A DNA stretch of 28,722 nt, taken from a virus. The stretch's first letter is position 1. Each line of letters opens with the position of its first letter. The notes under the pieces are model-generated. The model was not told the origin of the DNA and searched no databases. It saw only the letters and a list, made by a program, of their open reading frames with translations. The DNA is taken from IMG/VR virus record IMGVR_UViG_3300031167_000025, positions 1 through 28,722 of that record; one strand, given 5' to 3'. The position numbers were made by a program, and so were the translations under genes. This document shows, in pieces, positions 1 through 5,835 of this stretch.

Positions 1-57
1 ATTAAAAAAGGAGATACTATACCAGAAGGCTGGAAATTAGGAAGAAGATTAAACTAA
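1..57 (+). CDS. C-terminal end of a probable endonuclease-type phage protein (partial)
   Basis: Frame 1 is open from the window edge and ends at TAA 55-57, giving 18 residues. The tail contains IPEGWKLGRR. Short Pro-x-Gly-Trp-x-x-Gly-Arg tails of this kind occur at the C-termini of many phage homing-endonuclease-like proteins, where they form a small DNA-binding patch. The rest of the gene lies outside the window, so the family is inferred from this motif alone. A perfect 7-bp hairpin (59-77) follows the stop codon. Confidence 0.5.
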   Translation: MKKGDTIPEGWKLGRRLN

Positions 58-274
58 CTTAAGTAAGAGATACTTAAAACAGACATCTATGGAGTCTATA
101 AATGAAATAGGGGTAATAGAACGGACATCCTTAATGCCGATCTCTGAGGAATAAGACAGGTGATAGAGTCTCCCAGTAATTTGACTTTTTTTAATGTGGT
201 AAGACACTAATGTGTTTGTTTGAAAGCAAATAAAACCGTTAAAATCCAGTTTAGTAATCTTGCTAAACGAAGAT
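58..274 (+). other. Non-coding leader of the tRNA cluster, hairpin-rich
   Basis: No convincing gene is present. Visible structure: a 7-bp hairpin at 59-77 (TTAAGTA, loop AGAGA, TACTTAA); two short AGAC/GTCT hairpins; ACAC-TAAT-GTGT near 207-218; and GTTTAG/CTAAAC just before tRNA-Thr (about 249-268). The stretch probably belongs to the tRNA transcript. No function can be assigned. Confidence 0.35.
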
Positions 275-351
275 GCTTCCATAGCTCAGTTGGCTAGAGC
301 AGCTGATTTGTAATCAGCAGGTCGTAAGTTCGAGTCTTACTGGAAGCTCCA
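275..351 (+). tRNA. tRNA-Thr (TGT)
   Basis: This is a complete cloverleaf. The acceptor pairs GCTTCCA with TGGAAGC, the D-stem is GCTC/GAGC, the anticodon stem is GCTGA/TCAGC with loop TTTGTAA (anticodon TGT at 309-311), and the T-stem is GTAAG/CTTAC with loop TTCGAGT. All stems are fully paired. CCA is encoded at 349-351. It decodes ACA and wobble ACN codons, which suit an AT-rich phage. Confidence 0.96.
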
Positions 352-393
352 ATATTAGTTGGTTCATTGACTTACTGGAATAAACGTATTAAT

Positions 394-466
394 TGTCCTA
401 TGGTGTAACTGGCAACACGTCTCGTTTTGGTCGAGAAGAGTCGAGGTTCGAGCCCTTGTGGGACAA
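394..466 (+). tRNA. tRNA-Gln (TTG)
   Basis: The acceptor TGTCCTA pairs with TGGGACA (one G-T). The D-stem is GTGT/ACAC. The anticodon stem is TCTCG/CGAGA with loop TTTTGGT, placing anticodon TTG at 427-429. The T-stem is CGAGG/CCTTG around TTCGAGC. The discriminator is A466. CCA is not encoded and would be added after transcription. Confidence 0.94.
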
Positions 467-467
467 C

Positions 468-521
468 AATAGGAAGTAAGGTAAGCGCACCTTTTTAATG
501 TCAGAACACATTAAACCTATT
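468..521 (+). ncRNA. Compact three-way-junction RNA between tRNA-Gln and tRNA-Ser
   Basis: Three helices abut with almost no unpaired bases. The closing stem is AATAGG (468-473) with CCTATT (516-521). Hairpin 1 is AAGGT/ACCTT (478-482/489-493, loop AAGCGC). Hairpin 2 is TTTAATGT/ACATTAAA (494-501/508-515, loop CAGAAC). All 19 pairs are Watson-Crick. It fills the spacer between two tRNAs exactly, so it could be a processing element or an independent small RNA. It is not a known family to me; function unknown. Confidence 0.5.
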
Positions 522-523
522 TT

Positions 524-605
524 GGAGGATTGGACAATGGTTGTCAAACTGTCTTGAAAACAGTCGGGTGTTAAAGCTTTGCAGGTTCGAATCCTGTGTC
601 CTCCG
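524..605 (+). tRNA. tRNA-Ser (TGA)
   Basis: This is a class II tRNA with a long variable arm (about 565-581). The acceptor GGAGGAT pairs with GTCCTCC (one T-G). The D-stem is GACA/TGTC. The anticodon stem is ACTGT/ACAGT with loop CTTGAAA, anticodon TGA at 555-557. The T-stem is GCAGG/CCTGT with loop TTCGAAT. The discriminator is G605, as expected for tRNA-Ser. CCA is not encoded. Confidence 0.94.
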
Positions 606-640
606 CCGTGACTGTTTGTGTCAGTCGGTAAAATAAACAT

Positions 641-650
641 AGATATATAG
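641..650 (+). promoter_or_regulatory. AGATATATA motif, possible phage promoter
   Basis: The 10-mer AGATATATAG lies 50 bases upstream of the small gene at 701. The core AGATATATA recurs at 11171, 19185, 21125 and 24438, each ahead of a gene, with GGATATATA variants at about 25638 and 26591. The recurrence suggests a -10-type phage promoter element; activity is inferred only. Confidence 0.35.
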
Positions 651-700
651 AAATCGCTAAATGAATTAGTAAGAATAAATAAGATTAAGAATAAAAAGTA

Positions 701-844
701 ATGTCAAATAACACACAAAGCAACAGTAGTAGTCAAGTAAACACAACAAGGAATACATTTAACACGAATGTATCTAATTTAAAAATGTTAGGAAGTTCTA
801 GAAGAATCCAATGGGATAGTAAAAGAAGACACCGAGCAATTTAA
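701..844 (+). CDS. Small basic hypothetical protein (47 aa)
   Basis: An ATG-to-TAA reading frame inside the tRNA region. The N-terminal half is rich in Ser, Asn and Thr (MSNNTQSNSSSQ), and the C-terminus is strongly basic (SSRRIQWDSKRRHRAI). This two-part composition is unlikely by chance in such AT-rich DNA. The leader is A-rich, and an AGATATATA motif lies upstream. The basic tail could bind nucleic acid. I do not recognise a family. Confidence 0.6.
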   Translation: MSNNTQSNSSSQVNTTRNTFNTNVSNLKMLGSSRRIQWDSKRRHRAI

Positions 845-905
845 AAAGTAAACAGTACTTTAAATACTTCCCATAAGAACAGTGTCCCAGTTAAAGTCTT
901 TTAAT

Positions 906-946
906 TAGGTTCGAAAGAATAAGGATTGTGATATCACGGTCGCCTA
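906..946 (+). ncRNA. Small three-way-junction RNA before the first tRNA-like sequence
   Basis: A short closing stem TAGG (906-909)/CCTA (943-946) encloses a TTC-GAAA-GAA mini-hairpin (910-919) with a GNRA-type loop, and a stronger hairpin GATTGTG/CACGGTC (924-930/935-941, loop ATAT). The layout resembles the element at 468-521. The closing stem is weak and chance folding is possible. Confidence 0.3.
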
Positions 947-950
947 TAAC

Positions 951-1027
951 AATTGATTAGTTTAATGGTAAAACAATTGGGAATTTAAATTCCCAATAGA
1001 ACATAGGTTCGAATCCTATATCAATTG
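951..1027 (+). tRNA. tRNA-like gene with an aberrant palindromic anticodon arm (isotype undetermined)
   Basis: The acceptor AATTGAT/ATCAATT is perfect, the D-stem is GTTT/AAAC with a GG-containing loop resembling tRNA-Gly, and the T-stem ATAGG/CCTAT with loop TTCGAAT is canonical. The anticodon arm (976-997) is 22 nt instead of 17 and is a perfect palindrome from ATTGGGAA through TTCCCAAT. It folds as 7-8 bp with a 6-8-nt loop, so no normal 7-nt anticodon loop exists. If TTTAAA is the loop, TAA or TTA could be exposed. It may be a decayed tRNA or a non-decoding tRNA mimic. Confidence 0.55.
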
Positions 1028-1032
1028 CAAAG

Positions 1033-1122
1033 TATAAGGAAAACAGAACAAATAAACAAAGGCGGATTTGGTTTCCAACATCGAAGTAATTCGGTTCTGC
1101 GGGTTCGAATCCCATTCTTATA
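1033..1122 (+). ncRNA. tRNA-like remnant with T-arm and pairing ends
   Basis: The ends TATAAGG (1033-1039) and TCTTATA (1116-1122) pair like an acceptor stem. A T-arm-like GCGGG-TTCGAAT-CCCAT follows on the 3' side, with one C-A mismatch. Between them lie a hairpin CGAA-GTAA-TTCG (1082-1093) and the sequence TTCCAAC, which could be a loop with a CCA anticodon. No good D-arm exists, and about 20 A-rich bases sit where one should be. It is probably a decayed or rearranged tRNA. Confidence 0.35.
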
Positions 1123-1127
1123 TTTAA

Positions 1128-1522
1128 GTCATTACCCAAAGGGTGAAGGACATGGGTTAGGATTTAATTCCATCAATAGCATTCCCTAAAGATGCTCAGT
1201 TAATCTACGGGATTAGCAAGTATAAGTACTGTGAAAAGTAAGTGAAGCTAGGACAAGCTGGAATAAGATAAAGGTTTATCTCCAGTCCCAGATATTTCTA
1301 GAAACCTCGAAAGACCCGAAACTTTTCTCAGTATTTTTTTATAACTAGGCCCAAAACCAATGCATTGGCTAGGGATCGAAGCTCACAGATGACGGGTTTA
1401 TTAATGCAATTATAATATAGCTTCGGTTAAATTATATTTTAATAGATTGGCGCGGATGCTGGCCGAACCGTTGGTCGGATTAGTTGGTAACTCTAAGGCG
1501 TTTCGCAAAGTTACACATTATT
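1128..1522 (+). other. About 400 bases without a gene; dense hairpins, possible structured RNA
   Basis: No plausible ORF is present. Clear local helices: TTACCC-AAA-GGGTGA (1132-1146); AGCAT/ATGCT (1178-1196); GTTAATC-TACGG-GATTAGC (1199-1217); CTGGA...TCCAG enclosing GATAAA-GG-TTTATC (1258-1285); the palindrome CCAATGCATTGG (about 1357-1368); CGAAGCT/AGCTTCG (1377-1383/1419-1425); CCG-A-ACC/GGTCGG (about 1461-1477); and GTAACT/AGTTAC with inner GCG/CGC (about 1489-1514). This density suggests one or more untranslated RNAs. I see no match to tmRNA, RNase P or a known riboswitch. Confidence 0.4.
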
Positions 1523-1625
1523 TACTGGATATCGTTGCACCGACACCGTTCGAAAGGTTATATTTAAGAATCGGTCTTTATAGTAGGTGATTAATATCGC
1601 AGCCTAGCATATCCAGTATTTTTTA
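1523..1625 (+). ncRNA. Three-way-junction small RNA ending in a poly-T tract
   Basis: A perfect 10-bp closing helix joins TACTGGATAT (1523-1532) and ATATCCAGTA (1609-1618), followed at once by a T-run (1619-1624). Inside are ACCGA/TCGGT (1539-1543/1571-1575), which holds ACC-GTTCGAAA-GGT, and TAGG/CCTA on the 3' side (about 1583-1606). A long closing stem plus U-tail is what an independently terminated small RNA would show. It ends just before the HNH gene leader. Function unknown. Confidence 0.5.
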
Positions 1626-1649
1626 TTAACATCATTAAACCTAAAAACA

Positions 1650-2159
1650 ATGGGTCCAGATTTTAAAAAAACATTAGTATTAGATTCAAGTTACATACCT
1701 AGGAGTATTGTATCTTCGAGTAGAGCATTCATTATAGTATATAAAGGTAACGCAGAAGTTGTTGCTAATCACCCTGTATGTTTCAATCTAGTAGATGAAG
1801 ATCTTAAAATCCATAAGCCATCAATCATCCGAATCCCTAAGTATGTTAAAACTGCAATACATAAGGTTCCATTAACCAAGCCTAATATTTTTAAGAGGGA
1901 TGGCAATGAATGTGTATATTGTGGACATAGTGTCAGAAAGGATCTTACAATAGATCATGTGATACCTAAATCAAAGGGAGGAAAGGATAAGTGGAATAAC
2001 TTAGTTACCGCTTGTTTTAAATGTAACAATAAAAAAGCGAGTCTTTCTTTAGAGGAATTTGGTGCAGATATAGAAGAACCTATACGACCTCATTACATTA
2101 TGTTAATGAAGCAAATCAATCACATATATAAAGAATGGAAGATATACCTTTCGCTCTAA
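1650..2159 (+). CDS. HNH endonuclease
   Basis: This 169-residue protein cuts DNA with a metal-dependent HNH (beta-beta-alpha metal) site. The zinc-binding pairs are C88/C91 (CVYC) and C122/C125 (CFKC). Between them is the catalytic DH pair (D102-H103) in TIDHVIPKSKGG, and N116/N117 in WNNL. The N-terminal half (TLVLDSSYIPRSIVSSSRA) matches the leader domain common to stand-alone bacterial and phage HNH proteins of about 170 aa. It sits right after the RNA-rich region and may be mobile, although I see no intron boundaries. It could also help in genome processing. Confidence 0.9.
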   Translation: MGPDFKKTLVLDSSYIPRSIVSSSRAFIIVYKGNAEVVANHPVCFNLVDEDLKIHKPSIIRIPKYVKTAIHKVPLTKPNIFKRDGNECVYCGHSVRKDLTIDHVIPKSKGGKDKWNNLVTACFKCNNKKASLSLEEFGADIEEPIRPHYIMLMKQINHIYKEWKIYLSL

Positions 2160-2169
2160 TATATAGATT

Positions 2170-2958
2170 ATGATAAACATAGAGCTATTAAACATCGAAA
2201 CATCAGAACATGATTCAAGAGATCTTGTTATTGAAAGCATTAATAATCCAACATTTGAATTTCCAGAATCAGTAGATTATAGAAAGGATCTTCCAAGAGC
2301 ATGGGATCAGGGAAGTGATGGACCATGCTCAGCGTATGCTGCGGCCGCTATTAAAACTTGGCAAGAATTAAAAGACTATGGATCTACTGAGGAATTGTCT
2401 AGATATTTTATATACAATCTAAGGCATAATGCTCCTAAAAAAGGTATGACACCTCGACACACTATGCAGCTTCTAAGAAAATATGGAATTCCATATAAAG
2501 ATTCTTTTAAAAGAAGATGGAAGAAGAAAGAGGATATTCCACAAGAAGTAATGGATGAGGCAATAAACCATAGAATACTCGGTTATGCTAGAATCATGAC
2601 GGTTGATGGATTAAAGAAATCTATCTATAAGAATGGACCTGCCTATATTGCAATGCCAGTATTTAATGATTCATCTTCATTTTGGAAAGCAAACTTTAAT
2701 GAAAGAATATTAGGCGGACATGCGTTATGTGTTGTCGGTTACAATAGTGATGGTTTTATCTTAAGAAATTCATGGGGAAGCAATTGGTCTGATAGAGGAC
2801 ATACTACATACCCATACTCTGATTGGGGATCTCACTATGAGGCATGGACTAGTATTGATGAAAAGTCAAATGCTCCAGTTCTTAATACTACAAAGAAAAA
2901 AGATGCTGTAAAAAAACGGAGATCTATCTTTAGAAGATTTTTATCTATCTTTAAATAA
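2170..2958 (+). CDS. Papain-family (C1) cysteine protease
   Basis: A 262-aa protein with the complete papain signature: oxyanion Gln47 and catalytic Cys53 in QGSDGPCSAYA, catalytic His184 in GGHALCVVGY, and Asn200 in RNSWGSNWSDRG. There is no signal peptide, so it should act in the cytoplasm or inside the virion. The C-terminus is basic (KKRRSIFRRF). No inhibitory propeptide is obvious; only about 45 residues precede the active site. Possible targets are host proteins or phage structural precursors. It starts 11 bases after the HNH stop, with a TATATAG sequence between. Confidence 0.88.
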   Translation: MINIELLNIETSEHDSRDLVIESINNPTFEFPESVDYRKDLPRAWDQGSDGPCSAYAAAAIKTWQELKDYGSTEELSRYFIYNLRHNAPKKGMTPRHTMQLLRKYGIPYKDSFKRRWKKKEDIPQEVMDEAINHRILGYARIMTVDGLKKSIYKNGPAYIAMPVFNDSSSFWKANFNERILGGHALCVVGYNSDGFILRNSWGSNWSDRGHTTYPYSDWGSHYEAWTSIDEKSNAPVLNTTKKKDAVKKRRSIFRRFLSIFK

Positions 2959-2974
2959 ACTATTCTCATTTTAT

Positions 2975-2992
2975 GTATATAATATCATATAC
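2975..2992 (+). promoter_or_regulatory. Inverted repeat upstream of the 3001 gene
   Basis: GTATAT-AATATC-ATATAC is an inverted repeat with 6-bp arms and a 6-base spacer, just before the start at 3001. Its geometry matches the GTTATA-N6-TATAAC repeats in the phage promoter modules further right. It may be an operator or promoter core. Confidence 0.3.
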
Positions 2993-3000
2993 AATACATT

Positions 3001-3348
3001 ATGAGTAAAATAGAACAGCCAAAAATCTACGTGAATATAGATCCGGATCTAGAAGAGTTTTTAAATATATTAAAAGACGGTTCCAGTTGGGAACTTGTAA
3101 GAGAACGTGACGGACTTACGAAACGATCTAAAGATGTTAAATGGATTCAATATGACTTAAATGGAAGTTATGATTCACATCATAATAAAGCGGAGATTGG
3201 AATGTCTTTATTAATGTCTCCATTCAACCACGGATTTACATGGCAAACTTCAGCAATCACTGAGATTATAGAGAGTGGAGAAGACTATGTACAATTCAAA
3301 ACACTAAACAGCAATTACAAACTATCTAAAATAAATAAAAATGATTAA
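3001..3348 (+). CDS. Hypothetical protein (115 aa)
   Basis: An acidic soluble protein with no signal peptide, membrane segment or cysteine motif. It begins MSKIEQPKIYVNIDPD, and the later segment has the mixed pattern of a small alpha/beta domain. I do not recognise a family. It follows an inverted repeat and overlaps the KTSC gene start by 8 bases, so the two are probably translationally coupled. Confidence 0.75.
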   Translation: MSKIEQPKIYVNIDPDLEEFLNILKDGSSWELVRERDGLTKRSKDVKWIQYDLNGSYDSHHNKAEIGMSLLMSPFNHGFTWQTSAITEIIESGEDYVQFKTLNSNYKLSKINKND

Positions 3349-3637
3349 GACACAAACTAACGTGTATGATTCTTCTACTATTGAAGCATCGACATATGAT
3401 TTTAAAACTAAGGAGTTATTTGTAGTATTTAAACACGCAACATATATCTATAAAGATGTACATGTTGTTGATTATTACTCATTTGCAAATGCAACATCAC
3501 AGGGTATTGCGCTGAACTCAGTTATTAAAGGAACTTATAGTTTCGAGAAAATAGAAGACGTTGAATCATATATTGCAACATGTAATACTATCGGAGCATA
3601 TATTAATGATAAAGGTGAAGAAGATGTCAAAGCCTAA
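3341..3637 (+). CDS. KTSC domain protein
   Basis: The 98-aa product matches the KTSC domain: near the N-terminus a Ser pair in YDSSTIEASTYD, then a strand-rich core (ELFVVFKHATYIYKDV), and a final IKGTYSF like the family's conserved Lys-x-x-Tyr end. KTSC domains (about 60 aa) occur in phage and bacterial proteins, alone or fused to nucleic-acid enzymes. Their role is unclear, with nucleic-acid binding suggested. The start overlaps the previous gene. Confidence 0.8.
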   Translation: MIKTQTNVYDSSTIEASTYDFKTKELFVVFKHATYIYKDVHVVDYYSFANATSQGIALNSVIKGTYSFEKIEDVESYIATCNTIGAYINDKGEEDVKA

Positions 3638-3755
3638 TAATCCTGATTTTATATATTGGGAAGATACATGGAACGATAAAAAACCAAAAACTCCAAAAAC
3701 AGAATGTTGTGGCGATTGGGATGGTGAGGGTAACTGTTGCACTAAAATATTATAA
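3624..3755 (+). CDS. Small cysteine-rich protein (43 aa)
   Basis: The ATG at 3624 overlaps the KTSC stop by 14 bases. I prefer it to the upstream ATG at 3561, which would run deep into the KTSC gene. The product is MSKPNNPDFIYWEDTW..., ending with two Cys-Cys pairs in ECCGDWDGEGNCCTKIL. The paired cysteines could bind a metal. No family recognised. Confidence 0.55.
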   Translation: MSKPNNPDFIYWEDTWNDKKPKTPKTECCGDWDGEGNCCTKIL

Positions 3756-3764
3756 AATAAAGAC

Positions 3765-4088
3765 ATGGGATTATTACAAAAAATAGAATGGAAAACTAGG
3801 AAGTGGAACATTACTTTTAAATTACTAGATATTCAATTACGAGATGGTGGAGGATATTGGGGGTTTACGTTTTGTGAATTAACTAATAATTATATACAAT
3901 ACTCGTTAGCATCTATTGAGTTTGTTTTGCCGAATGGAGCAGAACGAAAAAGAATGTCAATAATCGACTGGGATTTGTTGTTTTTAAGAACGCCAATACG
4001 TAATTGGGTTAACCATATTGATGAAAGTATTTTATGGGGACATAAACCATCTAGTATTGAGAGAATATTATACGCAATTTTAAAATAA
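3765..4088 (+). CDS. Hypothetical protein (107 aa)
   Basis: A basic, Trp- and Ile-rich protein (IEWKTRKWNITFKLLDIQ, then GGGYWGFTF) without a signal peptide. The alternating hydrophobic pattern suggests a small beta-rich fold. It follows the cysteine-rich gene by 9 bases and is the last gene before the first promoter module, so it probably closes the left-hand operon. Function unknown. Confidence 0.72.
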   Translation: MGLLQKIEWKTRKWNITFKLLDIQLRDGGGYWGFTFCELTNNYIQYSLASIEFVLPNGAERKRMSIIDWDLLFLRTPIRNWVNHIDESILWGHKPSSIERILYAILK

Positions 4089-4096
4089 GTTACTTA

Positions 4097-4139
4097 AAGT
4101 TTTTTTATATCAATTAAAAGTGTTATATTTACTTATAAC
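4097..4139 (+). promoter_or_regulatory. Promoter module copy 1
   Basis: A conserved block from AAGTTTTTTTATATC to TATTTACTTATAAC, ending 15 bases before the ATG at 4154. The -7-like TATATTTAC is at 4124-4132. The inverted repeat GTTATA-N6-TATAAC covers it. AAAATAAGT lies just upstream (4082-4090). Five further clear copies occur at 4842, 5779, 7283, 11805 and 15608. Confidence 0.8.
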
Positions 4140-4153
4140 AAAAACAAATAAAC

Positions 4154-4789
4154 ATGGAACCAGAAAAAGATATATTCGACGAGTGGGCCGATGAAAGAGA
4201 AGCCAAATCATGGATTAGAAAAAAACTAGAATTCATTCCATTGTGGTGGGAAAGAGATGGTAACAGTATGCACCTTGAATTTACAAGAGGAGTAAAGAAT
4301 CTTATTTATTGGTTTCCTATCATATGGAAAGATCGTAACTGGGATTCTCATTATATCTTTGAGATCTTAAAACATAAATTGACATCACAAGCAAATTATA
4401 TCGCAGAACAGGACAGACATACAAGGGCTCAGAAGGATGCAAGGGATATGAAGCGATGTGTTGAGTTAATGAAATTAATTGATGATGGTTTTTATGAGGG
4501 AGAATATTGTGATTATCATAAAACAAAGAATTGGTTTGAACCATTAGATGATAATACAGGTTCATCAACATGGGAATCTAGAGAACTAGAAGAAAACTTC
4601 GATGACTATTTCGCTAAATATCCATTAATCCATAAAAGAGCATTAAATGGCGAAGGACCTTTTGGTAAAAATGATACAGAAAAGAGCAAACAAATAATAG
4701 CAATGAATATTGGAAACATTAACCAAGAAAGAGCACATTCGTTATTGTTTAAAATAATGAAAGATAATATTCTTGGATGGTGGGATTAA
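4154..4789 (+). CDS. Hypothetical protein (211 aa), conserved phage type
   Basis: An acidic, Trp-rich soluble protein. Segments such as IYWFPIIWKDRNWDSHYIFE, followed by an ILKHKL helix and a long charged helix (about residues 85-115), resemble conserved proteins of unknown function in several large phages. No catalytic motif is visible. It starts directly behind promoter copy 1 and stands alone between two promoter modules, so it is probably expressed as a single-gene early unit. Confidence 0.8.
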   Translation: MEPEKDIFDEWADEREAKSWIRKKLEFIPLWWERDGNSMHLEFTRGVKNLIYWFPIIWKDRNWDSHYIFEILKHKLTSQANYIAEQDRHTRAQKDARDMKRCVELMKLIDDGFYEGEYCDYHKTKNWFEPLDDNTGSSTWESRELEENFDDYFAKYPLIHKRALNGEGPFGKNDTEKSKQIIAMNIGNINQERAHSLLFKIMKDNILGWWD

Positions 4790-4793
4790 CTCT

Positions 4794-4812
4794 TATCTAT
4801 AATCAATATAAA
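4794..4812 (+). promoter_or_regulatory. Shared upstream box (TATCTATAATCA-type)
   Basis: TATCTATAATCAATATAAA here and TATCTATAATCATTATAAA at 11767-11785 differ at one base. Each lies about 20-30 bases before a promoter module. This suggests an extra regulator site or upstream element used only by these two promoters. Confidence 0.35.
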
Positions 4813-4841
4813 TAACAATTATATTGAAAACAGTTACCCAA

Positions 4842-4884
4842 AAGTTTTTATATATGATATAAAATGCTTATATTTACTTATAAC
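4842..4884 (+). promoter_or_regulatory. Promoter module copy 2 (divergent)
   Basis: AAGTTTTTATATATGATATAAAATGC leads into TTATATTTACTTATAAC, ending 15 bases before the ATG at 4900. The -7 core and right arm are kept. The left arm is shortened to TTATA, and the AAAATAAGTG box is absent. Confidence 0.72.
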
Positions 4885-4899
4885 TAATAACTAAAACAT

Positions 4900-5199
4900 A
4901 TGTCAATCAACAAAGTATTAATTCAGGCACAGTATTCAGAAAATTATTCAGAAAATGAAGTTCCTTTTTGGAAAAAGAAAGGTGGACAGGTATTTGAAAT
5001 AGAAATAGATGCAGATCTATTAATGTATTCTGATCCTGCAAAGATCTTTACGGAGATGTTGATGAAACATTGTAACGAGCAGTGGAAATACGAGTATGTC
5101 TCTCATGAGATATTGTTTAGTAAACCTATAATAATAGGTACGGCTGATGAATACAAGAAGACATATCACTACTTAGAGGCAGATAAGGAAAATGTCTAG
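4900..5199 (+). CDS. Hypothetical protein (99 aa)
   Basis: It begins MSINKVLIQAQYSENY and continues with an acidic alpha/beta-like body. The N-terminal strand followed by an E/W-rich segment is of a type seen in phage orphans. No motif gives a function. The gene is driven by promoter copy 2, and its stop overlaps the next start by 8 bases, suggesting coupled translation with the flavodoxin-fold protein. Confidence 0.75.
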   Translation: MSINKVLIQAQYSENYSENEVPFWKKKGGQVFEIEIDADLLMYSDPAKIFTEMLMKHCNEQWKYEYVSHEILFSKPIIIGTADEYKKTYHYLEADKENV

Positions 5200-5746
5200 G
5201 GGTTTAATCGTAGTATCAGACTCAAATCCATTAGGACTTTCTCATAAGTTAATAGCCCCGACAATAAAACTATTATACACTAAAAGGGGTTTTAAATGTG
5301 ATATAATAGACTTACATAGAGATGAATTTAACCCTATGGCAAATAGGGACTCCCTATCTAACAAATTATCAAAACACTATAAGCATCACATAAAAACAGC
5401 AGATCATATACACTTCATTACAAGCGTTAATTTAGGTGGAATTTCGCCAGGGCTTGAGGGTTTCTTTGAACAAGTATTGACAAGTGGATTTGCATATGAT
5501 AGTATTGATGGTAAACCAAAGGGTAGGTTGCACAAGAAAGAAGTTTATTTTTATCTACAACATACCAAGACCATGAAAACTAAATTCAATGCGGCTTGGT
5601 TAAGATTAAAGTTTAGTGTGATTCCTACCATTTTTAAAACAAGTACTATATTTCAGAGTGGATTATCATGGGGAGATAGAGAAATTAAATCAAAGAAGAT
5701 CAATAAGGTTAGAAATACCTTAATAAAGAAACTATTTAACGATTAA
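5192..5746 (+). CDS. Flavodoxin-fold NAD(P)H oxidoreductase-like protein
   Basis: The 184-aa product fits the NADPH-dependent FMN reductase/quinone reductase group. It has an N-terminal strand with a phosphate-binding turn (VVSDSNPLGLSHKL), a conserved central strand and loop (HFITSVNLGGISPGLEGFF), and the FEQVLTSGFAYD helix-turn typical of these enzymes (compare the family's DRVFTPGFAF). It would carry FMN and reduce quinones or other acceptors in the cytoplasm. The first loop is not a perfect flavodoxin T-x-T-G-x-T, so activity is uncertain. Phages rarely carry this fold; it may adjust host redox state. Confidence 0.75.
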   Translation: MSRGLIVVSDSNPLGLSHKLIAPTIKLLYTKRGFKCDIIDLHRDEFNPMANRDSLSNKLSKHYKHHIKTADHIHFITSVNLGGISPGLEGFFEQVLTSGFAYDSIDGKPKGRLHKKEVYFYLQHTKTMKTKFNAAWLRLKFSVIPTIFKTSTIFQSGLSWGDREIKSKKINKVRNTLIKKLFND

Positions 5747-5778
5747 CTGTTAATAACTTTTTAAAATAAGTGCTCTAG

Positions 5779-5820
5779 GGTTTTTTTATATCAATATAAA
5801 GTGTTATATTTACTTATAAC
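5779..5820 (+). promoter_or_regulatory. Promoter module copy 3
   Basis: GGTTTTTTTATATCAATATAAA leads into GTGTTATATTTACTTATAAC, ending 15 bases before the ATG at 5836. An AAAATAAGTG box lies at 5763-5772. The inverted repeat over the -7 core is intact. Confidence 0.8.
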
Positions 5821-5835
5821 TAATAAACAAATATT

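Noticed and set aside
398-640. Reverse-strand ORF across tRNA-Gln and tRNA-Ser
   Set aside because: Overlaps two well-supported tRNAs and shows the same artefact.
957-1139. Reverse-strand ORF across the tRNA-like genes
   Set aside because: It reads the complement of T-arms (GFEP-type translations of TTCGAA), a common artefact opposite tRNAs.
1128-1625. tmRNA or RNase P RNA
   Set aside because: No tmRNA tag frame or paired tRNA-like ends, and no conserved RNase P core such as GAGGAAAGTCC-type sequence.
1128-2159. Group I intron carrying the HNH gene
   Set aside because: No recognisable P7/core sequences and no split host gene on either side.
3566-3811. Reverse-strand ORF of 81 codons
   Set aside because: Lies opposite coupled + strand genes; all reliable genes in the window are on + and no promoter is seen for it.
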